Virus record (IMG/VR): IMGVR_UViG_3300002137_000145
Span: 1 to 64,000 of that record
Source of the DNA: a virus
Strand: one strand, 5' to 3'
DNA length: 64,000 nucleotides
The translations under genes and the position numbers were made by a program. Below the pieces are notes generated by a model. It was not told the DNA's origin and searched no databases. It saw only the letters and a program-made list of their open reading frames with translations. Within the stretch, counting starts at the first letter, position 1. Each line of letters opens with the position of its first letter. This document shows positions 41,947 to 49,568 of the stretch, piece by piece.

Positions 41947-42515
41947 CAAGCAACATTAATTCCGCAGCAATCAACGAAAACTTTCCTGTAGCTGGACAGG
42001 ACAACGATACACAAGTCTTCCGAGACAATTTTGATACAATCAAAACAAACTTTTCAGCAGCAAAAACTGAGATTGAAGACCTGCAGGACAACGTAGTAAG
42101 AACAGATGTGGACAACGACCTAAACGGCAATCTTATCCATAATGCTACTTTACAAAATAACAGAGAAGTCTTAAATCCTGCACAGTCATTTGAAGTAGCG
42201 CAAGTGACATACACGCTAGACTTTGAGAATGGCGGCTACCAAGTGTTTACATTTGCTTCTGCTGCATTTACATTTGATTTCTTAGGATTTCCTGCGGTAG
42301 GAACAGCAGTTGGCAAAATGACAATTGAACTATATAGTAGTACTTCAACCACTGTATCTTTCTCATTGTCCGGTAGTGGTGCTACTGCTGTTAAAACTAA
42401 TGCAGATTATCCAGGAACACTAACAGTTGCTTCCGATGCTAACCCGATTATTTTAGAAATTTGGCGCCACAGCGAAGATAATTTCTTTATAAACTACCTA
42501 GGTACATTTAGCTAA
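41943..42515 (+). CDS. Structural protein with related N-terminal module
   Basis: 190 residues. NFPVAGQDNDTQVFRDNFDT near residue 14 is a divergent version of the D-x-x-R-x-x-F-x-x-x-x-x-N-F module in the upstream structural genes. A coiled segment (AAKTEIEDLQDNV) and a beta-rich C-terminal half (FTFDFLGFPAVGTAVGKM) follow. It is probably a fibre or baseplate component, translationally coupled to its neighbours on both sides. Confidence 0.72.
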   Translation: MTSNINSAAINENFPVAGQDNDTQVFRDNFDTIKTNFSAAKTEIEDLQDNVVRTDVDNDLNGNLIHNATLQNNREVLNPAQSFEVAQVTYTLDFENGGYQVFTFASAAFTFDFLGFPAVGTAVGKMTIELYSSTSTTVSFSLSGSGATAVKTNADYPGTLTVASDANPIILEIWRHSEDNFFINYLGTFS

Positions 42516-42745
42516 TGTTCCATCCACTTGAAGAAGATCTGTCCAATCTCAAAGACCAAGAGGTTGAGCAGAAGCTTCTAGAATTAACCAAAAAATATCA
42601 CACAGTTGCACGTTTAGGCAACCAAGATCTCTTGACACAACTATCAACATTTGTTATAATATACAGAGAGGAGATGTCTAAAAGACATACTCGTAGACTG
42701 AAAGATACAGATAGTGATATGGGTCAATTGATTAATGTGGACTAA
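42515..42745 (+). CDS. Small hypothetical protein
   Basis: 76 charged, mostly helical residues (LSNLKDQEVEQKLLELTKKY). The start overlaps the previous stop by one base. The final third of the gene carries a perfect sigma70 promoter (42632-42660). No family is recognised. Confidence 0.6.
   Translation: MFHPLEEDLSNLKDQEVEQKLLELTKKYHTVARLGNQDLLTQLSTFVIIYREEMSKRHTRRLKDTDSDMGQLINVD
42632..42660 (+). promoter_or_regulatory. Consensus sigma70 promoter
   Basis: TTGACA at 42632-42637 and TATAAT at 42655-42660 are separated by 17 bases. It lies inside the preceding gene and would drive the replication and chaperone block from 42735 onward. Confidence 0.8.
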
Positions 42746-43196
42746 TACAACAGAGCAGCTAATACAAGGTGTCATAAAACATGGCCCTCAGATTCTTTCT
42801 GAATGTGTTTCTGCAGATGATTTAAGTCAATACATCAATCGACTACATGACGAGCATCTAAACTATCCAATCCCCAAAACTAAAATCAATCCAAGCAACT
42901 GGTTTATTCCAGACGAATATAAAAACATGGATATCGAAGAGTTAGTAGTCCAGGTATGTCCGGAAGAAAATTATAATAGGATAATTACTGAGTTAGAGCT
43001 TTTTCGTAAAAACAATATGATTCCAGTGCTGTTAGCAATGAAATTTGTAGTAGATACCCTTAGAGCTAATAACATAGTTTGGGGTGTGGGCAGAGGTAGT
43101 AGTGTAGCAAGTTATGTGTTATACTTGATTGGTGTACACAAGGTAGACAGTGTTAAATACAATTTACCAATAGAAGAATTCTTTAAGGAGAAATAA
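42735..43196 (+). CDS. DnaE-like fragment (DNA polymerase III alpha palm/PHP-linker motif)
   Basis: 153 residues. Residues 112-150 (NNIVWGVGRGSSVASYVLYL, then IGVHKVDSVKYNLPIEEFF) match the start of the DnaE catalytic core, where the usual form is GRGSAAGSLVAYxLGI followed by DPIxYxLLFERFL. The upstream part is helical, and no PHP domain or catalytic Asp residues can fit in this length. It is a free-standing small DnaE-like domain rather than a polymerase. It is encoded next to co-chaperonin and clamp-loader genes. Confidence 0.7.
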   Translation: MWTNTTEQLIQGVIKHGPQILSECVSADDLSQYINRLHDEHLNYPIPKTKINPSNWFIPDEYKNMDIEELVVQVCPEENYNRIITELELFRKNNMIPVLLAMKFVVDTLRANNIVWGVGRGSSVASYVLYLIGVHKVDSVKYNLPIEEFFKEK

Positions 43197-43197
43197 A

Positions 43198-43425
43198 ATG
43201 GGAAGAACATACACAAGTGTTAGAGGAAAAGAGATCGATATGGAGAAACTATTTCTCCGTAATGAACAAACTCCAGCAGTAGGCAACATGAGAGTTAATG
43301 CTCGTGGTGACGAAATTGGCGAAGGCGGAAAAGTCACTCGTACTAGAGAACAAGTTCTGCAAGATTTTTATGCAATCAATCCAGCCGCTTCAAAAGAAGA
43401 AGTTGTTTCACGCAAGAAAGGTTAA
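43198..43425 (+). CDS. Small conserved phage protein
   Basis: 75 residues, charged, starting two bases after the previous stop with AAGGAG upstream. RGKEIDMEKLFLRNEQTPAV and RVNARGDEIGEGG look like extended peptide motifs and TREQVLQDFYAINPAASKEE is helical. It has no recognised catalytic motif. The position suggests co-expression with the gp31-like gene. Confidence 0.65.
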   Translation: MGRTYTSVRGKEIDMEKLFLRNEQTPAVGNMRVNARGDEIGEGGKVTRTREQVLQDFYAINPAASKEEVVSRKKG

Positions 43426-43427
43426 TT

Positions 43428-43850
43428 ATGAGTTTTGCATTTGAAGCTAAAAAAGTTAAAATCCGTGCCATGTCCAAGGATGTCCTTGTTATTAATATGG
43501 ATATGGGTGAACAACTTACCAAAGGTGGTATTATCGTTGGCAGTGATGACGGTAAAGCACACGGAGTTAAACCTCGTTGGGCTGAAGTTTATAAAGTTGG
43601 CAGTGAGTGCGGAATTGATGTTAAGGTAGGGCAATGGGTATTAATTGAGCACGGTCGGTGGACTCGTAAGATTAAGATCGATGACGGCGATGGTGAGAAA
43701 GAGTTTCAAAAAGTAGAAATAAAATCTATCATAATTGTTGCCGACGAAAAGCCCAATGACTTTTATATCGGAAAAGAATACACTCACGGTAGCAGTATGG
43801 ATATTAATCCAGAAGACTTCATGCCAGGCAACTTATCTAAAACAGGGTAA
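43428..43850 (+). CDS. GroES/gp31-like co-chaperonin
   Basis: 140 residues. VLVINMDMGEQLTKGGIIVG near residue 19 corresponds to the GroES barrel start, followed by GVKPRWAEVYKVGSECG, VKVGQWVLIEHGRW and KSIIIVADE. The mobile-loop area around QLTKGGIIV matches the GroEL-binding region. T4 gp31 replaces GroES so the host chaperonin can fold the major capsid protein. Its size (140 residues) is nearer gp31 than host GroES. The stop overlaps the next ATG. Confidence 0.8.
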   Translation: MSFAFEAKKVKIRAMSKDVLVINMDMGEQLTKGGIIVGSDDGKAHGVKPRWAEVYKVGSECGIDVKVGQWVLIEHGRWTRKIKIDDGDGEKEFQKVEIKSIIIVADEKPNDFYIGKEYTHGSSMDINPEDFMPGNLSKTG

Positions 43851-44089
43851 TGGGTTTTAAAAAAGGCTGGGACATTCCTGAGATCATTTCTCAGATACAT
43901 TCACTTGCTAGAGAATGTTCCAGTCCGCACAACGATGGATTTACTGCATTTGAATGTAAGAAAGATCTATATCAAATTCAGTCCATTATTAACGATACCT
44001 TAAAACGAGCACCTTCCTTCGGAAATGATGAAGAAGAGTGGTTGACAAAACAAGAACAACAGCGTATACTTAAGATATTAAAGTCTTAA
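43850..44089 (+). CDS. Small helical hypothetical protein
   Basis: 79 residues, helical and charged. The ATG overlaps the gp31-like stop (TAATG). The C-terminal codons contain the promoter for the next operon. No family is recognised. Confidence 0.55.
   Translation: MGFKKGWDIPEIISQIHSLARECSSPHNDGFTAFECKKDLYQIQSIINDTLKRAPSFGNDEEEWLTKQEQQRILKILKS
44042..44070 (+). promoter_or_regulatory. Sigma70 promoter
   Basis: TTGACA at 44042-44047 and TATACT at 44065-44070 are separated by 17 bases. It lies at the end of the preceding gene and would transcribe the MazG-like gene at 44100 and the genes after it. Confidence 0.7.
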
Positions 44090-44099
44090 GGAGATACGA

Positions 44100-44465
44100 A
44101 TGACAAATCCATTTCGCGATCAAGCGAAGTTTATGACTGCCTGCGGTCAATCTGTAAGCGAAATCAATAATGCTCAATACGCAATGTATTTGGATCTAAT
44201 TGATGAAGAGCGCGAAGAACTAAAAGAAGCTATTGTTGCAAGCGACCGTGTAGAACAATTAGATGCATTAATTGACATTCTAGTTGTGACTGTTGGAGCA
44301 ATTCATTCAGGCGGATTCGATGCCGAAGCGGCATGGAACGAAGTAATGAAAACTAACTTTGCTAAAGTAGATCCGGAAACTGGACTAGTACGTAAACGTG
44401 AAGATGGTAAAGTTCTTAAGCCCGAAGGCTGGACTGCTCCTGAACTATCACCATTTGTAAAATGA
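44100..44465 (+). CDS. MazG-like NTP pyrophosphohydrolase
   Basis: 121 residues. DEEREELKEAI near residue 39 and LDALIDILVVTVG near residue 58 give the ExxE and ExxD-type metal-binding helices of the all-alpha NTP pyrophosphatase superfamily (MazG/PRA-PH). Phage MazG proteins may hydrolyse noncanonical or dNTP substrates or influence host alarmone. AAGGAG precedes the ATG. Classification within the superfamily is not certain. Confidence 0.78.
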   Translation: MTNPFRDQAKFMTACGQSVSEINNAQYAMYLDLIDEEREELKEAIVASDRVEQLDALIDILVVTVGAIHSGGFDAEAAWNEVMKTNFAKVDPETGLVRKREDGKVLKPEGWTAPELSPFVK

Positions 44466-44884
44466 AAGTAGGATTTACTGCATCAACTTTTGATTTACTT
44501 CATGCCGGGCATGTACAAATGCTGCGTGAAGCAAAAGAGCAGTGCGACTATCTTATCTGCGGATTACAAGTAGATCCGTCCGTTGATCGTGCAAATAAAA
44601 ATGCTCCTATACAAACTATTGTTGAACGTTATACACAACTTAAAGCAGTAGGATATGTAGATGAAATTATTCCGTATGGTACTGAACAAGATCTAGAAGA
44701 TATCTTGACAATGTATCATATTGATGTTAGAATATTAGGAGAGGAGTATAGAGATAAAGATTTTACTGGTAAAGACATTTGCCGTAAACGAGATATCGAA
44801 CTATACTTCAATAAACGAGATCATAGATTTAGTTCAAGTGATTTACGTAAACGAGTGGCAGGAAGAGAGCAAGCTATTGATTGA
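44462..44884 (+). CDS. TagD-like cytidylyltransferase
   Basis: 140 residues. FDLLHAGHVQML at residues 10-21 holds the HxGH nucleotide-binding motif and HRFSSSDLRKRV near residue 120 holds the second (RxSxT-like) element. This matches glycerol-3-phosphate/sugar-phosphate cytidylyltransferases, the rfaE/TagD type. The product would be a CDP-linked alcohol or sugar for cell-surface glycans. It overlaps its neighbours at both ends. Confidence 0.82.
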   Translation: MKVGFTASTFDLLHAGHVQMLREAKEQCDYLICGLQVDPSVDRANKNAPIQTIVERYTQLKAVGYVDEIIPYGTEQDLEDILTMYHIDVRILGEEYRDKDFTGKDICRKRDIELYFNKRDHRFSSSDLRKRVAGREQAID

Positions 44885-45065
44885 AAGTGAACGCAAGAAA
44901 AAAGCAGCAGAGGCTGCGGGAAAACTAGCGAATGAGGTAAGCGCATACTTTGAAAATGGCGGTACCGTGACAACATACCCTAAGTACAAACGAAGCGAAG
45001 TCGTAGAGTACAAAAGAAAATGGGGTGCAGCAAAAGGAAAGAAGAAAAATGTCGAAACAAAATGA
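44877..45065 (+). CDS. Small Lys/Glu-rich protein
   Basis: A TTG start at 44877 is preceded by AGGAAGAG and gives 62 residues. A GTG at 44838 would give 75 but lies deep inside the previous gene. It is basic, with a helical N-terminus (RKKKAAEAAGKLANEV) and a C-terminal KRKWGAAKGKKK, so nucleic-acid binding is plausible. No family is recognised. Confidence 0.5.
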   Translation: MIESERKKKAAEAAGKLANEVSAYFENGGTVTTYPKYKRSEVVEYKRKWGAAKGKKKNVETK

Positions 45066-45240
45066 TGGACCATTTACACAAGCATTTGAAAGCGATCTTT
45101 CAGGTGTAGTACGTAGAGAAATTACAACTTATCGATATCGTAGTGATGTGTTGATTAAAGAAACTGCAACACGCACATATCAGCAATCAGGCGATTATAA
45201 TGATACAACATCGTCAATACCATTACCGGAGTTAAAATAA
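45049..45240 (+). CDS. Small hypothetical protein
   Basis: 63 residues from the ATG at 45049, preceded by AAAGGAAAGAAG; an earlier start at 45025 is less likely. The sequence (RREITTYRYRSDVLIKETAT) predicts a beta-hairpin, with a hydrophilic C-terminus. No family is recognised. Confidence 0.55.
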   Translation: MSKQNDGPFTQAFESDLSGVVRREITTYRYRSDVLIKETATRTYQQSGDYNDTTSSIPLPELK

Positions 45241-45241
45241 C

Positions 45242-45445
45242 ATGCCTATTCCAGAAAAAGTATTTGTACCTGCGGCAAAAGATCCAAGCCGTGGCCATTT
45301 TTATGTCAGTCTTGTAAAGAGTGCTCTACGTATTGTAGCAGGTGTAGCATTTGCCGGAACAGCATTTGGTTGGGGCTCTGTATTTGCAGGTGGATGTTTG
45401 CTTATCCTAGCAGAACTGTTGGGAATTTTAGAGGAAGTAGTATAA
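45242..45445 (+). CDS. Small two-span membrane protein
   Basis: 67 residues. Two hydrophobic segments (residues about 25-43 and 46-66) follow a polar N-terminus. The function is unknown. The ATG is one base after the previous stop and the stop overlaps the next ATG. Confidence 0.6.
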   Translation: MPIPEKVFVPAAKDPSRGHFYVSLVKSALRIVAGVAFAGTAFGWGSVFAGGCLLILAELLGILEEVV

Positions 45446-45687
45446 TGGTATACAAAACTGTTTACACAGAAGTTGAAGTCGAGGTTGATATTAGCGACTT
45501 TGACACAGAAGACTTGTTAGACGAACTAGAATCACGCGGCGAGAAGCATATTGAAATTGCACCAATTTCGCGATATGAAGCAGCATTTTTAAGAAGTTTG
45601 CTTGATCAAGCTCGTGCAACTGGTATAACAAATCCACCAGGTGTTAGCCTGTGGGATCTAGATGAGAAAATTAAGGAACTAACATGA
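45445..45687 (+). CDS. Small acidic protein upstream of clamp loader
   Basis: 80 residues from the ATG at 45445, overlapping the previous stop. It begins with alternating Glu/Val (TEVEVEVDISDFD) and is acidic overall, with a helix YEAAFLRSLLDQARA. It overlaps the clamp-loader gene by four bases. No family is recognised. Confidence 0.6.
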   Translation: MVYKTVYTEVEVEVDISDFDTEDLLDELESRGEKHIEIAPISRYEAAFLRSLLDQARATGITNPPGVSLWDLDEKIKELT

Positions 45688-46601
45688 AAGAACTATGGGT
45701 AGAGAAATACCGTCCTAAGAAGGTCGACGGATATGTGTTTAGAGATGCACATCAACGTAAACAAGTTGAAACTTGGATCAAAGATCAAAGCATTCCGCAT
45801 CTGTTGTTAAGCGGAAGTGCAGGTATCGGTAAGACTACCCTTGCTAAAGTTCTTATTCAAGAACTAGGTATTGAAGATTTTGATTTACTAGAAATCAATG
45901 CGTCACGTACTAACAGTGTTGAAGATGTCCGTGATAAGATTACAAACTTCGTACAGATGATTCCGTTTGGTCCATTTAAAGTTGTGCTACTTGACGAGGC
46001 TGATTACTTGAGTCCTAACGCACAGGCAGCGTTGCGTGGAGTTATGGAAGAGTATCATGCAACTTCGAGATTCATTCTTACATGCAACTATCCTAACAGG
46101 ATTATTCCAGCAATCCATAGTCGATGTCAAGGGTTCCACGTTGAACGAACTGATCATAATGAATTCACTGCCCGTGTTGCTACTATTCTTGTTGAAGAAA
46201 ACATAGAGTTTGATCTTGATACACTTGACAACTATGTTAAAGTGACATATCCAGATCTCCGTAAGTGCATTAACCTTGTGCAACAAAATGTCAATGAAGG
46301 CGTACTTGCGGCACCTAGCAAAGGTGATCAGGGTGCAGCTGACTGGAAGTTTGACATGGTCATGCTGTTTAAGGCAGGCAAAATTACAGAAGCACGTAAA
46401 ATGCTATGTGGTAAAATTCGTGCAGAAGAAATGGAAGAAGTTTATCGTTGGTTGTATGACAACATCGAAATCTTCGGTACTGATGACAATCAAGATAAAG
46501 CTATACTTGTTATCAAGCAGGGCCTTGTAGATCATACAATTTGTGCAGATCCGGAAATCAACTTAGCAGCAACATTAGTGAGGTTAGCAAAACTTCTATG
46601 A
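45684..46601 (+). CDS. Sliding-clamp loader large subunit, gp44-like
   Basis: 305 residues. [16 protein letters not shown] opens as in RFC/gp44 proteins. The Walker A is GSAGIGKTT near residue 44, Walker B is [11 protein letters not shown] near residue 104, and SRCQGF near residue 149 is the arginine-finger SRC motif. It is an AAA+ ATPase that should load the phage sliding clamp (gp45-type) with a small gp62-type subunit. No gp62 or gp45 is seen next to it in this window. Confidence 0.9.
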   Translation: MKELWVEKYRPKKVDGYVFRDAHQRKQVETWIKDQSIPHLLLSGSAGIGKTTLAKVLIQELGIEDFDLLEINASRTNSVEDVRDKITNFVQMIPFGPFKVVLLDEADYLSPNAQAALRGVMEEYHATSRFILTCNYPNRIIPAIHSRCQGFHVERTDHNEFTARVATILVEENIEFDLDTLDNYVKVTYPDLRKCINLVQQNVNEGVLAAPSKGDQGAADWKFDMVMLFKAGKITEARKMLCGKIRAEEMEEVYRWLYDNIEIFGTDDNQDKAILVIKQGLVDHTICADPEINLAATLVRLAKLL

Positions 46602-46921
46602 CATATCTAGTCACTGATAATTGTATTAAGTGTAAACATACAGACTGTGTTAGTGTTTGTCCTGTAGACTGTTTCCACGAAGGTCCTAACTTCTTAGTAA
46701 TTAATCCCGACGAGTGTATTGATTGCGGTGTATGTGTTCCTGAATGTCCGGTTGGGGCTATTGTAGCCGATAACGATGCTAATACTGATATTGCTTTTTG
46801 GTTAGATATTAATACTAGACTAAGCAATAAATGGCCTGTTATTACTCAACAAAAAGATGCATTGCCTAACGCGGCAGAGTGGGATGGGGTACCTAACAAA
46901 ATTAAACTTCTTGAAGAATGA
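46598..46921 (+). CDS. fdxA: 7Fe ferredoxin (FdxA-like)
   Basis: 107 residues from the ATG at 46598, overlapping the clamp-loader stop. [14 protein letters not shown] and [12 protein letters not shown] are the cysteine motifs of the bacterial 7Fe/8Fe ferredoxins, and [12 protein letters not shown] between them is typical of FdxA. It carries electrons for reductases and radical-SAM enzymes. As a cytoplasmic redox carrier encoded by a phage with five radical-SAM enzymes, it may act as their reductant; this is inference. Confidence 0.9.
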   Translation: MTYLVTDNCIKCKHTDCVSVCPVDCFHEGPNFLVINPDECIDCGVCVPECPVGAIVADNDANTDIAFWLDINTRLSNKWPVITQQKDALPNAAEWDGVPNKIKLLEE

Positions 46922-47391
46922 CCGATAAGAAAAAGTCTAATCTAGCCAAGGGACGACACAGCTTTGATGCCGACGTTGGTGGTACGCTAATTCCATTTTT
47001 TAATAGGAATGTATCTAAATATCCCACCGAAGCAGGCGGCCCTAACTTTGACCTAGTCCCTGTGACTAAGCAGAAAGATCTAATGATCAATCATGCTAGG
47101 ATGTATGCCCAGCAAGAATATGATCGTATCATGGAACTTGTTAGTGTATTAGAAAAGCAGGCTGCACAGATTAAACGTAGATTGGATATTACAGATGCAG
47201 TACATGCTGCTGAATATGAATTTCAGCCTGTGATGGGTAAAGAGTACTGGTTGGTTTGGGATACTCGCAAAGAAAAGATGAGGCTAGTACTAGGAGGTCC
47301 TACTGATTGGTCTAGTAGTCCCCCTGATTGGTACGACTATCAAACACAAGTAAAATATATGGGCGACCACACATGGTTGGAAATAGAATGA
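46918..47391 (+). CDS. DUF2452-like protein
   Basis: 157 residues. [20 protein letters not shown] near residue 58, then [20 protein letters not shown], matches the conserved core of DUF2452-type proteins, as recalled. [18 protein letters not shown] lies near residue 111. The function of this family is not known. It is coupled to the ferredoxin and dCMP deaminase by ATGA-type overlaps. Confidence 0.7.
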   Translation: MTDKKKSNLAKGRHSFDADVGGTLIPFFNRNVSKYPTEAGGPNFDLVPVTKQKDLMINHARMYAQQEYDRIMELVSVLEKQAAQIKRRLDITDAVHAAEYEFQPVMGKEYWLVWDTRKEKMRLVLGGPTDWSSSPPDWYDYQTQVKYMGDHTWLEIE

Positions 47392-47915
47392 AAGAAAAGT
47401 TTGTAAAATTATATATGGACTGGGCAGGACGTACTGCCGAACTCAGTCATGCTGAGAGACTACAAGTAGGCGCTGTTATCGTCAAAGATGATACTGTAAT
47501 CAGCTACGGCTACAATGGTATGCCTGCAGGCTGGGACAACAATTGTGAAAATGTAGAATGGTGCAGTGCAGGTGGGTGGCTTGATCCTGAAGAGATCGAA
47601 ACAGGTTGGCCATTCGAAGGTACTTACTTAGATGCTGATGGTAATGAAATGCAAGGCCGGTATCGACTAAAAACTAAACCTGAGGTGCTTCATGCGGAAA
47701 GCAATGCGATTGCAAAATTGGCTAAGTCTACTAACAGTGGTTTGGGTGCTAGCATGTTTATTACCCATGCTCCATGTTTGGACTGTGCCAAACTTATATA
47801 CCAAAGTGGTATTAGCAGTGTTCTATATAGGAACGCTTATAGGGATACTAGTGGTATTGCGTTTTTGCAAAAGTCCGGAGTGAATGTAAAACAATTCGGA
47901 GAAGAAGAAGAATGA
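47388..47915 (+). CDS. dCMP deaminase
   Basis: 175 residues from the ATG at 47388, overlapping the previous TGA. HAESNAIAKLA near residue 103 is the zinc-binding HAE motif with the catalytic Glu, and THAPCLDCAKLIYQSGI near residue 125 is the PCxxC motif. The enzyme makes dUMP from dCMP, feeding ThyX. An insertion between residues 50 and 95 (GGWLDPEEIETGWPFEG) is longer than in minimal bacterial forms and resembles phage T4-type proteins. Confidence 0.88.
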   Translation: MKEKFVKLYMDWAGRTAELSHAERLQVGAVIVKDDTVISYGYNGMPAGWDNNCENVEWCSAGGWLDPEEIETGWPFEGTYLDADGNEMQGRYRLKTKPEVLHAESNAIAKLAKSTNSGLGASMFITHAPCLDCAKLIYQSGISSVLYRNAYRDTSGIAFLQKSGVNVKQFGEEEE

Positions 47916-48154
47916 GTGCAAGATATATGATCGTTAGCTATTATCAACAAGCCAACGGCAAATGGGACGAAATCACTGAATTTAAAAACAGCATAAAGAT
48001 GAAGCACACTCAGACCGCCAAGGTCATCTTAGACTTCAAAGAAAAGAAATGTGTTAAAAACTTACTTAACCCCAATGCTGGCTATGAGGATATGCTCGAA
48101 TTTTACAAGCGGATGATAGGGGATCGGTTGACCCCCCATCTCCCTAAAGATTAA
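47912..48154 (+). CDS. Small hypothetical protein
   Basis: 80 residues; the ATG overlaps the deaminase stop. It is basic, with ARYMIVSYYQQANGKWDEI at the N-terminus and a helix NAGYEDMLEFYKRMIGDR. It converges with phoH, overlapping by four bases. No family is recognised. Confidence 0.6.
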   Translation: MSARYMIVSYYQQANGKWDEITEFKNSIKMKHTQTAKVILDFKEKKCVKNLLNPNAGYEDMLEFYKRMIGDRLTPHLPKD

Positions 48155-48891
48155 GTGTCGCCGTAGATTGCTAGTATCTCCTTTACTGCTTCATGACGTT
48201 CTACATCCTGTACATCAAATTGTACTAGGTCAACGTATTGATGTCCTTCAAAATTACGATAAAGTCCTAAAAACTCTAACAGTCCATTATTGCTAGGACG
48301 ATCAGCTTGTTGTAGGTCTCCTGTGACTACCATCTTGCTGTCTGTTCCTAGACGAGTTAACAACATCTTCATCTGGCTAGGTGTTGTGTTTTGCATCTCG
48401 TCTGCAATAACTACTGCATTTTTAAATGTTCTACCACGCATATATGCTAAAGGACTGGTTTCGATTACTCCTTCTCTTACAAAGTTTTCGATTTCTCTAG
48501 CATTAAAGTTTTCGGCGAGTACATCAAAAATTGGTCTCGTCCATGGCGCCATCTTTTCATTTAAGTCGCCTGGTAGGAAACCGTGTTCCTCGTCTACTGA
48601 TACAGCTGGTCGCGTTATGATGATTTTTTCAGCTGCGCCACTCTTTAATTGATCCACTGCCCACTGAACAGCCAACATGGTTTTGCCGGTACCCGCGGGC
48701 CCTATTGCAAATACTATCATTTTATTGGGATCATTCAGTTTGAATAAGTAAGTCTCTTGACTTAAATTCTTAGGATAGATTTGAACTCGTTTTCTTTTAT
48801 CGTTCAATCTGCGGTCAATATTTATAACGTTGCTGTCAAAACGTGGGTCATATTGCTCTTTTCGCTGCACTTGCGCTCTTTTTCGCTTCAT
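48151..48891 (-). CDS. phoH: PhoH-like ATPase
   Basis: 246 residues. IGPAGTGKTMLA near residue 58 is the Walker A motif, IITRPAVSVDEEHGFLPG follows, VVIADEMQNTTPSQ near residue 158 is the Walker B-like element, and VTGDLQQADRP follows as in PhoH. A basic N-terminus (KRKRAQVQRKEQ) may bind RNA. PhoH proteins are common in marine phages; their role in RNA or phosphate stress is unclear. The ribosome-binding site is GGAGGG upstream. Confidence 0.92.
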   Translation of the reverse strand: MKRKRAQVQRKEQYDPRFDSNVINIDRRLNDKRKRVQIYPKNLSQETYLFKLNDPNKMIVFAIGPAGTGKTMLAVQWAVDQLKSGAAEKIIITRPAVSVDEEHGFLPGDLNEKMAPWTRPIFDVLAENFNAREIENFVREGVIETSPLAYMRGRTFKNAVVIADEMQNTTPSQMKMLLTRLGTDSKMVVTGDLQQADRPSNNGLLEFLGLYRNFEGHQYVDLVQFDVQDVERHEAVKEILAIYGDT

Positions 48892-48921
48892 ATAAGGCTT
48901 TCCCTCCTAGTATTGTGCTGG

Positions 48922-48950
48922 ATCGGACCCTAAGTTCACTAGTGTCCGAT
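48922..48950. other. Hairpin in the phoH/structural intergenic region
   Basis: A seven-base perfect inverted repeat (ATCGGAC at 48922-48928, GTCCGAT at 48944-48950, 15-base loop) lies in the 146-base gap between phoH and the gene at 49038. There is no T run, so it is not a good terminator. The same gap holds TAAATA on the minus strand (48966-48971), a possible phoH late-type promoter. Confidence 0.5.
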
Positions 48951-49013
48951 ACCCGAACACAACTGTATTTAACAGTCTAGAGGAAATGATATATGTTATG
49001 TTTAAATTTCCGC

Positions 49014-49021
49014 GATAAATA
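49014..49021 (+). promoter_or_regulatory. Late-type promoter GATAAATA
   Basis: GATAAATA ends 16 bases before the ATG at 49038, with GGAG as a ribosome-binding site in between. It should drive the structural and lysis genes. Confidence 0.6.
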
Positions 49022-49037
49022 CAAATGGAGATTAATC

Positions 49038-49568
49038 ATGGCAGATATTAAAGATATTATTACAAACATCGAACAAATTTACGGCTCTAATAACAGCCTA
49101 GGTTTGCTCAAAGATTTCGAACGTGTTATCGACGAACTAGATGTGTACGTCTACGATAACTGGCTGGACGGCGAACTAGTTAGTGGTCCGTACGAAAGCC
49201 GGTACTTTGTTGAATGTACTTTTATGTGGCCTGAAGATAAGATGCCTGAACCCAAAGGTGGTCAGCGTCTATTAGAATACGGATGTAAAGTACAAGTCGC
49301 TGAAGACATGTTGTCAGTTGTAAGGAAAATTAAGAAGCCAGAAGACATACGTCCTGGCACTAAAAAAGGAAAGATTGATCACAAGAAAGTTTGGATGATC
49401 AAAATCAAGATGCCAAAGAAGTTAATGAAAGATATTAACCGTGGCTACACAGAATTAGATAAGAACAAGATTGAAGATATTGTTAGCTCATCCGGAGTTA
49501 ACGCACATATTGATCCAGCAGAACAACAAGCACAGGAGATGGCAAATGCAGAACAACCAGCAGCTTGA
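49038..49568 (+). CDS. Probable virion structural protein
   Basis: 176 residues from the ATG at 49038 (MADIKDIITNIEQIYG). DELDVYVYDNWLDGELVSGP, PKGGQRLLEYGCKVQV and KKVWMIKIKMPKKLMKDI are recognisable from T4-like marine phage proteins, as I recall. The gene has a late-type promoter and overlaps the next gene by 23 bases. Its exact role is not known. Confidence 0.65.
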   Translation: MADIKDIITNIEQIYGSNNSLGLLKDFERVIDELDVYVYDNWLDGELVSGPYESRYFVECTFMWPEDKMPEPKGGQRLLEYGCKVQVAEDMLSVVRKIKKPEDIRPGTKKGKIDHKKVWMIKIKMPKKLMKDINRGYTELDKNKIEDIVSSSGVNAHIDPAEQQAQEMANAEQPAA

